From Heterobasidion occidentale (lineage: Eukaryota > Basidiomycota > Agaricomycetes > Russulales > Bondarzewiaceae): a stretch of 64,000 bases of DNA. Below, piece after piece: positions 23,651 to 34,926 of the stretch (its first letter is position 1; every line of letters begins with the position of its first letter). The notes under the pieces are model-generated. The model was not told the origin of the DNA. It did not search any database and saw only the letters and a list, made by a program, of their open reading frames with translations. Made by a program: the position numbers and the translations under genes. The DNA lies in assembly GCA_039111635.1 (NCBI GenBank), contig JBCAQO010000005.1, forward strand, positions 1,302,001 through 1,366,000. Direction: 5' to 3'.

Positions 23651-23999
23651 TTGTGGGCTAGCATGAGTGGTGCCATAGGTCTTGAAATGCGTACTGTACA
23701 AGGGCTGTTTCGAGTTTCACATCTTGGATTTTCTTGTCGAAAAAAAGTTTGGTTCGATGCATACGTCAAATGATACCTTGTGGGACGCAACATCGAGAGG
23801 TTCTTGCATAGTGGAAGGGACGCCGTGCGACGAACAAACTGTTGTTATAAGTGCTGTTCATACAGAGAATTCAGGTTCATTGATTCGACGCAGTAGTAGA
23901 ACAGGCAGCGATACAAACTGCAAAGCATTCAAGTCATGATACAAAAGGGGGATATAAGAGACATTTAATAAGGAAACTGCTCAGCCCACTCCATCAAAC
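23651..23999. other. convergent 3' intergenic region
   Basis: This region holds the 3' ends of AAGAB (plus) and CDC37 (minus). Nothing else is recognised. Confidence 0.6.
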
Positions 24000-25889
24000 C
24001 TATGCCCGCGCTTTTCCTTTTCCCTTGACATCATCTTCACCCGGATCATCGTAATTTGTTTCATCCTCCTCCTCCTCCTCCTCTTCTTCTTCCTGCGCTT
24101 TCCCCGTCAGGTCTCTGATCCCCTCTTCCGCGAAGTTCAAGATGCCTCCCATATCCATCATCTTCACCGCCTCCTCGGCCTCCGGCACGGGCATCTTCCC
24201 AAGCACGCGATTAACTCCCTCGAGCTCGCCGCCCTTGAGCGCTTCCTGGAGGTCGGGGGACAGCGCGCTGAACAGGTCCCAGCGCATCTGCAGCGCGCGC
24301 CGCACGTCTTCGATGTCCATGCCCTCCGTCCCGGGGCCCTCGAGCGTGATGTTCTCCGGCGGCGGCCCGTCCGGCACGTTGAACGAGATCGACGTCTCTG
24401 GGTTCTCCGCGACGAGCTGGATCTGCTCGGCGCCTGTCGTGTCCTCCTCCGCGCGCGTCGCCTCGACGCGCCGCTGGATGTGCGCATACGTGTCCTCGAC
24501 GTCCTTTCGGAAGATCGCGTGCGCGGCCTGTCCTCCCTGAATCATCCTGCGCAGCACGATAGCCAAATCATCAACATCCGTGCTTCCGCGAAACGACGCA
24601 GGCGAGAAGAGAATGGGGATTTAAAAACACGTGAAAGCGCGACGCACCGTTGGAAGAACAGGCGGAGCCCATCCGCGCCGAGCTTGTCGCCGTATTGCAG
24701 CAACAAGCTCTGGTGCACGCACTGCTTCGCGAGCTTCGTCTTGCCGTCGGTCTGGTTTCTGAAGGCCGCGAGAAGGAGCGCGTCAGACGCGCCATTCACG
24801 ACGACCTCGCGGTGGCCCTGGATAAACGCCCAGGACACTTCAAAGTCCCACAATGGCAGTCGCGCAAACGCCTCGAGCGCGGGCGTCATCTCCGGCAGGT
24901 CGTCATCAAGCTCATCAGGCTCGTCGGTTTCTGGTGTGGACACAGATGGGATGGGTGGAGATGAGGACGCAGCAGGGTTGAGGACTTCGATGTTGGTTTT
25001 GGTTTGAGTTTTGGTCGTGGTCTTGGGCTTGACTACGGGCTCGGGAGCAGGAGGAGCTGGAACGTACTGAATATATCGCCGCAAGTAATGGCGGAACACA
25101 TACACGGTAGATTTGAATGTCGGGCGACGATGAATGAAACTACCGTGACGCACCTTCGAGTCAAAACCTTCATGGATGTCCTCCGTCGTGATATGCTTCG
25201 CCTTCTCCTTGTATAGCCCGTCCAGCTCCCTTTTCAGCTTCGCGATCTCCTCCCCGAGCTTCTGCACATGACCGCGCACGCCGTCCTCCAAAAGCCTTCC
25301 GAGCTTCTCCTGGTCGCCCGCGGCCTTCTCCCTGGCCTGCGCGGCGACCTGCTCGAGGAGGTTCAGGATCATGGCGTCGTACGAGACGGGCTTCGGCGCG
25401 TTCGACTTGGGCGCCTCGGGCGACGGGTTCGTGCGGAGGCGCTCGACCTCTGCGGAGAAGCGCGGCGCGCCGCCGCCCTGCGCGAGCTCGACGCTGAGCG
25501 CGCGGAGCCGCGCGAGCAGGACGTCGTCGCATGCGATCTCAGCTTCGAGGTAGGCGATCCGCGCGTTGCGCTGGTCGCGCTTCTCGTGGATGTCGCGCTG
25601 CTTCCATCTGCGCGGGCAGGGTCAGGACGCGATGCGATCGAGTTATGAGATACGACCATGCGAGACGGGATAGGGGGTGGAGGGCAGTGAAGAACGGGAT
25701 GGATGGCGTACCGGATCAGAGAACGTTTGTCGACATTGGGGTGTCCCTCGATGTCAGAGTCGTCGGAGAGCTGTACGCAGCGATGCGATCCGGTCAGCCC
25801 CCAATCGATCTGTGCGAATCCGCAAAATCCTGGCGGTGCGACGCTATGCTCACCTCGAGCTGATCCCACTTGGAATAGTTCAAAGGCAT
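24000..25889 (-). CDS. CDC37: Hsp90 co-chaperone Cdc37
   Basis: ATG at 25889 gives MPLNYSKWDQLE. An intron leads to LSDDSDIEGHPNVDKRSLIR, and another to WKQRDIHEKRDQRNARIAYL. This is the diagnostic Cdc37 N-terminus, including the Ser in the CK2-type site DDSD. The coiled region follows (VRGHVQKLGEEIAKLKRELD). After a variable Pro/Thr linker comes the Hsp90-binding middle domain: LPLWDFEVSWAFIQGHREVV, LAKQCVHQSLLLQYGDKLGA, LRLFFQR and MIQGGQAAHAIFRKDVEDTY. The C-terminal helical domain has WDLFSALSPDLQEALKGGEL, and the tail is Glu-rich and ends KGKGKARA. Cdc37 delivers protein kinases to Hsp90 in the cytosol. All introns keep frame. The roughly 490-residue length agrees with basidiomycete homologs. 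Confidence 0.95.
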
Positions 25890-27548
25890 GGTTGATCAGG
25901 ATACTATTGGGGAGAGGTGGTTAGGAACGCGGGGATGCAGACGAAGAGGCGAAATAGGTCACCCACTCGCAGTCGCCGTTCAGCCACCAGCCTTGGGAAC
26001 CCTAGGAGACGTCTTTCGAATTCTCTGGAAAAGGCTGGAAGAAAGATGATTCTCTCGTCGTCATCACAGATAGCAGGGAACGAGTCTGTTGACGATGACC
26101 GTGTCATGCAAAATGATTATATCGAATCAACATGATTGCGCATGGCCCAAATTATTTCGCGGCGGGGTCTTTGCAACACCAACACTCATCGACAACTGGA
26201 TCTTCGAATCGCCCTCGCGCGATCATGCAAACCGAGATGTGTTAGCACAAGCGGTGCCGACGCCCCCCACAAGCCCTGGACCAACCCGATTCCATCCCTT
26301 CTTTCAATTTCTATTACTTATGCCTTCAATTGTTCTACCCCCACATCGTCACGATTCAATGGGATGTGCCGAATTTGTGCATATACAGCTGTGATCGCAC
26401 AGGATCGCACCGAGTGTTGAATTCTTCTGGAAGAGCGGCAAAAATCTAAATCGACAGGCATTAAAAAAACACCCTGTCAGTGCGCGCATCGGCACCGTCC
26501 TGGCTCGTGCTCGCCGCTGGGGATGCCCCGTGAGCTCCCGTGCCGCTGCGCACGGTGGTAGATTACATCTCGCACCGCGCTAGTGCACTGCCCTGACAGG
26601 ATCGCGAAGGGACACGATCGAGCGAAAACAAAGGAAAGCAAGAGCCTCCGGCAAAGCAGCGCATCCCACACTCCAACCCCGCGCTCTTCTAGACGATGTC
26701 GACAGCTCGACTGCCAATGATGCGCGATCAATCTGAGTATATCGTGAGAACCTGCAGGCCCGGCGTCCGACTTGACCCACGCTCCGACCATGACTTACGC
26801 TCCGGCTTGTAGAGGTTGTGTCATGCGAGCGCAGCGTTATGTACATATTTGAGAAAAGGCATCCACGCGCGACTCGGACAGGGCTTGACAAAAGATGATG
26901 TCAATATGCTGTGTGATGAGTGCGTGATGCAGGCCGAATCGGATGGATGAGAGGCGTCGATTGAGAGCGAGCGAAGAGGGGCTGGCGGCGTTAGCGATGT
27001 CAGGCCAAGAGCTGCTGAGAACGCGACGGCACAAGAACGACGGTGGTGGGCTCTGTTGGGCTGAGAGCTGCTGAGAGAAGTAGGAGTTTTTGAGGACGCG
27101 AAGAGAAGCCCAGTCGGTTGGACCGGAGCCTTGGCGGAACCGATGGGTGCCTGTAAATTCCCAGAGCCGACCCCGCAACCGCGACGCTGCACATGTCCAT
27201 GTCGCGCGACCTCTGCATATGTTTACGCCTCTTCGTGTGACCATTGCGGCGAGATGCTGTCCTATTGACCAGAAAACAGCCCTTGCGTTCCCAAAAGACG
27301 TTCTCATCGATGGCTTAGGCGGGGAGCGAGCGGCCGTAATAATGAAATTAGGCGGCGGGCGAGGACGGACCCCCGATCTAACGAGTAGAAATAGCGATTA
27401 GCTCACGTGCTGGGCGCAGAACGCTCGAACAAAACCTCTGTCCCGTCCATGCTCGCCATATTTCGCATCGCCCCCCGTAATAGACCGCCCGTCTACTCCC
27501 CCATCACCCTGCGAGGAGGGAGGCCTTCTGTCGCCACGACGCTCTCCC
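25890..27548. promoter_or_regulatory. divergent intergenic region, CDC37 / methyltransferase
   Basis: This is a 1.66-kb region between two divergent genes, so both promoters should lie here. Frames at 26480-27310 on both strands (up to 156 codons) are Arg/Ser-rich and lack motifs. I saw no clean TTCnnGAA heat-shock element near CDC37. Confidence 0.4.
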
Positions 27549-30500
27549 ATGCTTGCGCCGCATCCCGTCCGCATCCGGACGTCCTCACAACCCCCTCGGG
27601 CACGGCCGTCCGACGCCGACGAGTATAAGGCCCGCGTCCATGCCTCGGCGACAGCAACGGTGCCATGCTTGGACCCACCGAGCCCCTTTCAGCTGAAACC
27701 CAGCTCTTCCCTGCTGTCCCTCGCCAGCCCAAGGTCCGCGCGTAAGTTTAAATTCCCCCGGAAACGCACCACGAGCCTCTCCGCGCAAAATTCCCCGGAG
27801 TCACACGATCCCAACGTCCAAGACCGTGCCCACGCTCAGCACGCCCACCCCCACGCCCCGCCGCCGCGCCCGCTGCGCAACCCTGCCCGCTCGAAACTCG
27901 CCGCGACGCAGCGCCCGTCGACCGCGCCGGGGGACACCTCATCGAAGCCGCTGACCGTGCCGATCGCCGTGACTTCGCCCTCTTCGCCTGCTTCTGTTCT
28001 TCCCGTGCGTAAATTCCTCGTTGAGCGCCTCGATTCATCTGACCACCATGGATGCCCACCGTCGCTCGACGTCGTCGTTCTTCGCGCAGCCGTTCGTGGA
28101 CTTTCTGCCGATGCGGAGGCGATCGATGAAGCGGCCGTCGCGAAAGACATCGCCCGTGATCCCGACGGACCCAAGCCCCAAGGTAAGCTCGTTGGAGTCG
28201 GGGCAAAAGAGCGACGCGCAGTTCTCGACGGCCGACCGGGCTATCCTGGAGGAGCTGAGGCGGAACGTGGGGGCGCGGGAGGCGCAGTTTGTGGTGCGCG
28301 GAGGGAAGAAGCACCACGCGTACGCCGCGCGGGAAGCGCCGTATCCTCGAAACTACGAGAGGCTGGTGCTGGATCAGTGAGTGCCCGCCGTGGCCATCAT
28401 CGCGCCCGAAACGGTGCTTGGGCCCTGCGCCGCGGCTCGTGCTGATCCTCGATCGCAGTGACGTGTGGGAGACCGCGTTCTGCAAGCAACTCTGCGGCAG
28501 CGTGACGTGGCACGTCTTCGATCCGCCCCCCACAAAAGTGTATGTCGCCTCCCCTCCTTCGCTTCACCCGAGCACGCGCCCTCATCCGCTTCGCTTGCCA
28601 GCCTCGACATCGGCTGCGGTGAGCCTCTCCAGAGCCCCGTCTCCTCCTCCTCCTCCTCACCCTCTCACTTCTCTCCAAGGGTCTGGAAGCTGGATCCTGG
28701 ATGCCGCCAGACTCTGGAGGGTGCGTGCCCCCCTTTCCTCTCGTAGACGTGCCTCGTTCGCTCATTCCACCCTCCCTCCCAGGACTGTGAATTCGTCGGT
28801 CTGTCTTCATTCATCCCCACTCATTCACGTGCCTGACCGGCGTCTCTCCGTCCAGGAATCGACCTCGTCCCGCTTCACCCCGATCTGTCCCTTCTGCGCT
28901 CATCCGATCTGTGTTCCCGTATCACATGGGTTCAGGTCAACTGGTGACCATCCTCTCATCTCCGCACATTCGTCCTTTCTCACACCGTCCCGCAGCCTCG
29001 AGGGCCTCCCGTTTCCAAACGAGGAGTTTGATTATGTGTAGGCCCTTTCTTCTTGTCGTGCTCGGTCGTCATCTCATTCCATCCTAGACACATCAAACGG
29101 ATCGCTCATGGCATCCCAGAGGACAAGGTCAGTGCTTCGTAGATCTCTCTCCAACCCATGTCTCATCTCGCTTTCAGTGGGATCCTCTCCTGGAAGAAAT
29201 CACACGGGTAATGAAGCCAGGCGCTGCCTTCGAGGTACATCTTTTGACTCTCACTCGGCGCAGGTCTCTGAACCGCCCTGCGATGTAGATGATTGAAGAA
29301 GATCTGTTCTTCCCGGGTAAAACTGACTCTCCATCTCCCTCCAGACCTCCTTCCCCGCCATACCTTCCGACGCCACCCCGGTCCTCTGAGGGCCACGCCG
29401 CCTCCGAACGCCCGTCTATCCAGACGCGTCACTCCAGCCCTGTGCACTCGACCTCTCTCTCAACGCTCTCCACCTTTGCGACCTCTGCGTCGTCGTTCCA
29501 GATGCCCAACACTCCCGCCTCCTCCGTCGCGTCCCCCACCCTCTCACCATCGGGCCTGCCGTCTGTTCCCCAAGGTATCGAATCCCCGCCACACATCGCC
29601 TCAAATCCGCCGTTTTCTCCCTTCCTGTTGCGTTCTGTGCCCAAGATACCCTCCAACCCGCGTGACCATTCACTGCTCGAGTATATTTATACAGAAATGC
29701 ACGCCGCGAGATTCATCAACCTCTCTCCGCTCTCATTGTTGGCCAACTCCCTCCCGTTATATTTCAAAGGTAATGTGTGATGTCAACAGTTATAGACCTA
29801 ATGACTCATAATCTCGTCTTTTTTTTTGGCTGTGTGTGTTAGATGTAAGGACACACTCGCCGATCATGTTTATGTTTCCACCACTCTCTTCAACCCACCC
29901 AACGAAGCGCCCATCTGTACGTCCACTGGGCGATACCTCCGATAGCGACTTCGAATCGGACGATTCCGATGCGTACAGTTTTCTCTCTCATACCTCACGC
30001 GACACCCCTCGACCCCACCCGCTTCCACCTTCGTTCTCCCTCGCATCTTCCTCTTCGCTTGCGTCTACGCCCACCCCCCGCGCGGCGACGACGTTTCTGA
30101 CCGTGTCCAGGGACCGGAGCCCCGCTACGTCGCCGCACCGGTCACCCACCGGGTCCACACAGCAAATGAAGCTCAAGTCCCCGCGGGGGCGACCGAGCAT
30201 GGAGCTCGCGACGACGCGCATCAACGGACGCGAAATCCTGAACCACGCGCAGCACTACGTCGTCCTCGATAACACTCGTGCGTCCGCGTTCGCTCCGGTG
30301 CAGCACAGGGCCGCGCTGGATTCCGTGCTGAGCGTGACGTCCTCACACTCGCGCACGGCGACGCAGTCGCACGCCCCCGTCCGCACCCCCTCGTCCGCAC
30401 CGCCCTTGCCGCCCTTGCCGCCCGCATCGGGCGACGCGGCGTCCACGCGTACGCCCACACAGGGGCAGCTCTCGGACCAGCAGTACAAATTTGCCTCGCT

Positions 30501-31246
30501 GCGCGCGAACCAGCTGCCGAACCGGCGGCTGGACTTCGACCTGAAGAGCCTGAACCTGCACCTCTCGACGCGCGTATCGGAAATCGTTGCGTGCGCGGAG
30601 AACATGTGGGGATGGGTGGAGGATTTCCAGCAGCGGGCGCGGGCGCGGGAGAAGGCGCGGGCGCGAGCATGCGAGGCTGCTTCGGAAGGAGAGCGGAAGC
30701 GGTCCTCGGGGTCTGGGGCGGCGCTGGCGCCGACGGGGCCAGGGGTGGAGACAGAAGACGGGTGGATGAAGAGGGAGTTATTGAGCATGTCGCGGGCGGA
30801 GTTTGACGTGCTGGTGACTCGATTCGAGCTGTGAGTGCCGCTGTTTTTGGTTTTGTGTTATTGATTGGTGCTGATGCGATGCTGTTTTCAGAGACATGCA
30901 CGATAGCATGTCGCTCGATTCGCGCATTCACTCCGCGTTCCATTGGCCGCTGCCCGAGATGGAACTCACGCAGGAGCGCAAGGACTTTGAGCAGGCGTGT
31001 ACGAAATGGGACGAGTATCAGGAGCAACAGCGGGCGCAGCGGCGCGCTCGGCGCAAAGGCCACGGGCGCGGACCCCCGCTCCCATCCTCGTCGTCTTCGA
31101 CTGCGCGGGGACGCACAAGCAGCCGGACGGGTGCGGCGTTTGCGATGGGCGAGAACGGTGGGGGAGGGGAGACAGAGACAGAGGTGGTGCCGCCATCGCA
31201 GCGGTTGAGCCGGACGATACGCGTGTTCTGCGCGTGGAAGGCGTGA
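27549..31246 (+). CDS. large SAM-dependent methyltransferase (mushroom UMTA/LaeA-like)
   Basis: ATG at 27549 opens a long Ser/Pro-rich N-terminal region (MLAPHPVRIRTSSQPPRARP...). Then come MDAHRRSTSSFFAQPFVDFL and AREAPYPRNYERLVLD-HDVWE with TAFCKQLCGSVTWHVFDPPP. The SAM-binding motif I is assembled across tiny exons as TK-VLDIGC-GSGSWILDAA; one exon is only 17 nt (28602-28618). Following blocks are FVGIDLVPLHPDLSLLRSSD, RITWVQVNW, LEGLPFPNEEFDYV-HIKRIA and EEITRVMKPGAAFE-MIEEDL. The second half has DHSLLEYIYTEMHAARFINL, INGREILNHAQHYVVLDNTR and IRVFCAWKA at the end. Such proteins of about 1000 residues are widespread in Agaricomycetes. The substrate is unknown; LaeA-like regulation of gene expression is a family guess. 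The 28.3-29.3 kb segment is unusually exon-dense. Confidence 0.87.
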
Positions 31247-33084
31247 ATAGACGGGGCAGGGCGTGGGCGAGACAGGGTGTGGGATCTGCTTAGTGCGGGG
31301 AGGAAGGTCGGAGATGAGGAAGGTGTGGAGGGGCAGCGTGCCAGAACGGGAGAGAGAAGGCATGGCCAAAAGGGGAATCGAGTGGGGAAGGCGAGAGCGG
31401 TCTGCATGTGGGACGTGTGCGGGAGGGCATCTGACTGGCGGTCTATCAGTAGCCACTTCACGTCCGATCCAGCCCTGGACCCTTCCCTTTCCCTGCACCC
31501 AATGGCGCTCGATCCCCGCTCCTCTCCTGCCTGGCCCCCACAGACACCCACACCTCGTCCTGCCTGGCCCCGCAACGAGGCGCCCTGTGCCGTGACCGCG
31601 ACTGCGAATGACGAGGGCCAAATCGTCTGCTGCACGCACAGCATGAGCACACGCTCTGCATTCAGTTCCACCGTCTTCTCTGAGCGCCTCGCTCGAAGCT
31701 ACTGAATCGCAGTCGCCTGCTGCGGCGCACCTCTGTCCGGATCTTCCCCGTACCGACCAATGAGAGCCGGCGCCGGGGGTGACTGGGCTCAGGAGGCGTG
31801 GCTTCTCGGGCGCTCGGGATGATGGCAATGTCCACGGTGGGAACGCGCCTCGCCCATGATCATGCCACACCAGCCACATTCGCTGCCCTCGCACCCGGCC
31901 GAGCCAGACTGCCCCCCAACCAGCCCCAACACCGCCCCGCACACGCGATCCCCATCACGTAGCTGCTCCATTCCCTCTCGTTATCGCCCCGGACGCTCGG
32001 CGCACGCCTCCAAAGCTGTGCATCGCGTTATGCGTCCCTCCTCATCCACTCGTCCGCTTCCTCATCCCCCTCGTGAATCTCCATCCCCGTCAGTCAGCGG
32101 GTGACTACCAGGCGCTCATCTGCGACCCCAGTCTTCTCTCTCCCAGCTTAGGTTTGAGTTCGGCGGAGCTGCAACGCGCACCTCGGCTTCTCTGTTCTCT
32201 GTCCGCTTTCGCGCTCAGAGCTCCGCGAGCGGGCATCGCCGTTGGCTCTCGTCGTCGTTGGTGGGCTCCCCCATGCTACGCAACACCCGGCTTCCCGCGC
32301 CTGATGGACAGCCATGCATGCCTACACGCTTGTCCGCTTTCATACTCGTCACCTTCCATCCTCGGATCCCTCTTGGATTCCCGCTGACTCGACGGCCCTT
32401 CCATCGCCCTCAAACGACGCCAGCTTTCCTTCTCGAACGCGAACCCTCGTGGTGTACCCTGCCCGCCCTGTCTCGCCACGGCGCACCGGCCCATCTCCTC
32501 CCCCCTCGTCCCGAAGATACCCACCGACAAGGATCTTGCAGACAGACCTGGACATGCGCTTTCCCCTCTGGAATGCTTCTGAGCGTCTTTGCGGGGCTTC
32601 TCCCAGCTCTGCTGAATCAGTCTCGGAAAGCCGGTGCGGCTTGAGTTCCCGATTTCCGATTTCCGACCCCCCCACGGTCGCGACGCCCACCAGCGGCCAT
32701 CGTCAAGTCCCTAGCGCCGTGTAACCTGCGCGCGCGCATGCTTTCGAGCTGGCACTCGTCGACGATCCGAGAAGAGTCAAAAAAAAACCAGTGTACCATC
32801 AACGCGACCGCGACTACATCTCTAGAACAAAAGTGTGCAACCGCAATGCCGTCGAATGTCCGACCGCATCCATGACCTGCGATACGACGGGACCCAGCCT
32901 TCAGCGTTATTCTCTGGAGGCCACGTTCTGCCTCTTCTTTATTTCTCCGCGCTCTCGGCCACCCAAAAAAATATCTCTGGATCTGCTCTGTTTGGACCTT
33001 GTTTCCTCGCCCCTCGGGCCGCAGCGCACCACGACCGCGTACTACTTATCTACTTCATTCACTTATTGGACCCCTCCACGGGCT

Positions 33085-33096
33085 TATATATTTAAG
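33085..33096 (+). promoter_or_regulatory. TATA-like element with pyrimidine-rich leader downstream
   Basis: The sequence TATATATTTAAG is followed by about 90 nt of C/T-rich sequence (33120-33220) and then an ATG at 33226. That arrangement is typical of strong fungal promoters. No recognised gene lies downstream on this strand. Confidence 0.4.
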
Positions 33097-33225
33097 AGCC
33101 TGCCCTCGACCGACCGCTGTTTGTACGCGATTCACGACTCACGCTGTTGTTCTCGTTCTCATCCTTCCCTTTGTTCCCCGTCTTTTCTCGTCTCGCCTCG
33201 CTCCACACGACCCTGACCCGTGCTA

Positions 33226-33321
33226 ATGTTATATGTCGTACCGTTCCTCCTGTTTATGGCCGTCGTTGTTCAACCAACAATGCAGATGCCGGATGGGCCA
33301 ACAAACCCCACCTACTATTGA
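33226..33321 (+). CDS. possible 31-residue hydrophobic peptide
   Basis: The short frame MLYVVPFLLFMAVVV, followed by a polar stretch ending PTNPTYY, starts about 130 nt after the TATA-like element at 33085. The N-terminal two-thirds looks like a signal peptide or single membrane helix. It lacks the C-terminal CaaX box of basidiomycete pheromones. It may be a small secreted peptide, the first exon of a spliced gene, or chance. Confidence 0.2.
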   Translation: MLYVVPFLLFMAVVVQPTMQMPDGPTNPTYY

Positions 33322-33541
33322 CAAACCCGGTGCCATCGTCCGCGACCGCGTCGGGTTCGAGGCCTCGAGGCCTTCGGGGGCTTCTTTTTGATTTCGACTC
33401 GACGCCAAGTCCGAGTCCGATTCGAGCCCGAGTCCGAATCTGAGCATCAGGCGAATTCGAAATGGGAGAAACACGCCAACGCGCGAGCCAACACGGGAGC
33501 GAGAACCGTAATCGCGAAAAGGGAAACTCGGGGCGTCCTCG

Positions 33542-33549
33542 TGACGTCA
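33542..33549. promoter_or_regulatory. TGACGTCA palindrome (CRE/bZIP-type site)
   Basis: This is a perfect 8-bp ATF/CREB consensus in the gene-poor region. By chance one is expected about every 65 kb at equal base use, so function is not established. Confidence 0.25.
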
Positions 33550-34644
33550 TGTATCGCGTCGTCCCTCCCTCATAAGCGATGCTGTCCAAGTCTGTCCAAG
33601 GCTGTCCGAGTCTGACGTCGACCGGCGCGTCTTCTCCCGCGCACGCGTCGACAAGCGCGACAGGTTCGACGGACGGCTAGCGCGCGCGTCTTACAATAAG
33701 GACCGAGCGACACGCGCGGAATCGTATATACACGAGCTATTTAATTGCAGCAGCAGTACCCAGTCGTAGTCGTTCGCGCGAACCGCGCGGTCATGTGGAT
33801 CGAGCGAAGAGCCCTCCAGATCCGCCTGACCTCCTCGGACGACCGACCCTGAACAGAGAGCGAGGAGTGCAAGAAAAACCCTGGTGCTGCCGTCGTATGT
33901 ACGTACGAGGGTCTGGACCATGGCGAGCGCGAAGAAGGCCAGTCGAAGGACCACCGCTTCGAACAGAAAAGACAAGAAAAGAAAATGAAGGCGTGTCAAG
34001 GAGCGTACGAAGCGAGCCCGTAACAAGTACAAAGTGTGGTCACAAGAACGCGAACGCGAACTTTCACGGTCGCCCTCGCGTAACTGGGATGGACGTCCTG
34101 TCGGACGCGGTTCGAATCGGGAAGAAAGAAAAGGAATAAGAAGCGCTAAAGTTAAAAACTCTGTCAAGAAAAGGCAAGAGGCTGGCTCGCTGACCGTATG
34201 TAGTACATGTACACGTATGGGGATCATCGGGTGGGAAAGCATGGAGAGAGAAGAGAAAGTGATGGTCGGCCAACGTGTATATAGTGGCGGCGTCATGGCC
34301 CGACGACGGAGAGAAAGAGAGGAAAGAGAGGAGAGACCTTGTATAGGTACAAGCCGAGACAGACGAGACGAGACGAACAGACACAGATAGCCAGATAAAC
34401 AAACACGATAGACACGACAGACGACGACGTTCGTATGATTCATTCCATTGATGACGAGAATGACGGTGTGGCACAGTGGAAAGGGAGGACGTCCAGAAAG
34501 AAAACGCCTACGACAACACGCGCACGGAGGGGGCAGGAGGGCCGCCAAACGTCGCTTGAGAAACTCTTCATATCTTAATCTTTCTCTCAATCGCGCCAAA
34601 CAAAACCCGTCCCTCCTACCCCTGCGTGTCGCGCTCACCTACCA

Positions 34645-34895
34645 CTATCTCCTGTAGCCCCCCTGCACAGCGCCAGGCCCATGCGTCCAGTGCGTCGGTG
34701 CCCCCTGACCGGCTTGTGTACCAAACGGATAGGTGCTGGGGGGACCAGGCGGCGGAGCCATGAGGCCTGGCTGCGTGCCGTACATGTCCTGGGCTGGCGC
34801 GTTGTAGTGTGTCGGGCTTGCGTGTGTGTAGTGCGGCGAGGTCGGCTGTTGTGGCGACGTCGTCGTGGGCGAAGGCCCGAGGGCGATCTGTGGGG

Positions 34896-34926
<31 letters not shown>

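Larger units (their letters stand above)
31247..34644. other. 3.4-kb region without a clear gene (convergent 3' ends)
   Basis: This lies between the methyltransferase stop and the MCM1 stop. It is C/T-rich on the plus strand for long stretches, giving many accidental open frames (up to 142 codons plus, 315 codons minus at 33691-34638) with biased Arg/Ser/Pro composition and no motifs. It contains a good TATA-like element at 33085-33096, a pyrimidine-rich stretch after it and a short frame at 33226. There is also a TGACGTCA palindrome at 33542 and small tandem repeats at 33408-33445 and 33581-33612. The part next to 34644 must hold the MCM1 3' UTR. Confidence 0.45.

Noticed and set aside
24164..24487. 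Arg/Ser-rich frame overlapping the CDC37 C-terminal domain
   Set aside because: It is a shadow frame of the real coding sequence in GC-rich DNA.
26014..26060. TTC/GAA-rich stretch upstream of CDC37 as heat-shock element
   Set aside because: Spacing of the TTC and GAA units does not fit the 5-bp alternating consensus.
34101..34125. GGTTCGAATC resembling a tRNA B box
   Set aside because: Flanking bases do not form a T stem, and no A box or acceptor stem lies upstream.
33691..34638. 315-codon minus-strand open frame just after the MCM1 stop
   Set aside because: T/C-rich sequence of the MCM1 3' side translates to Arg/Leu/Ser-rich protein without motifs; it is in a different frame from MCM1 and has no promoter signals of its own.
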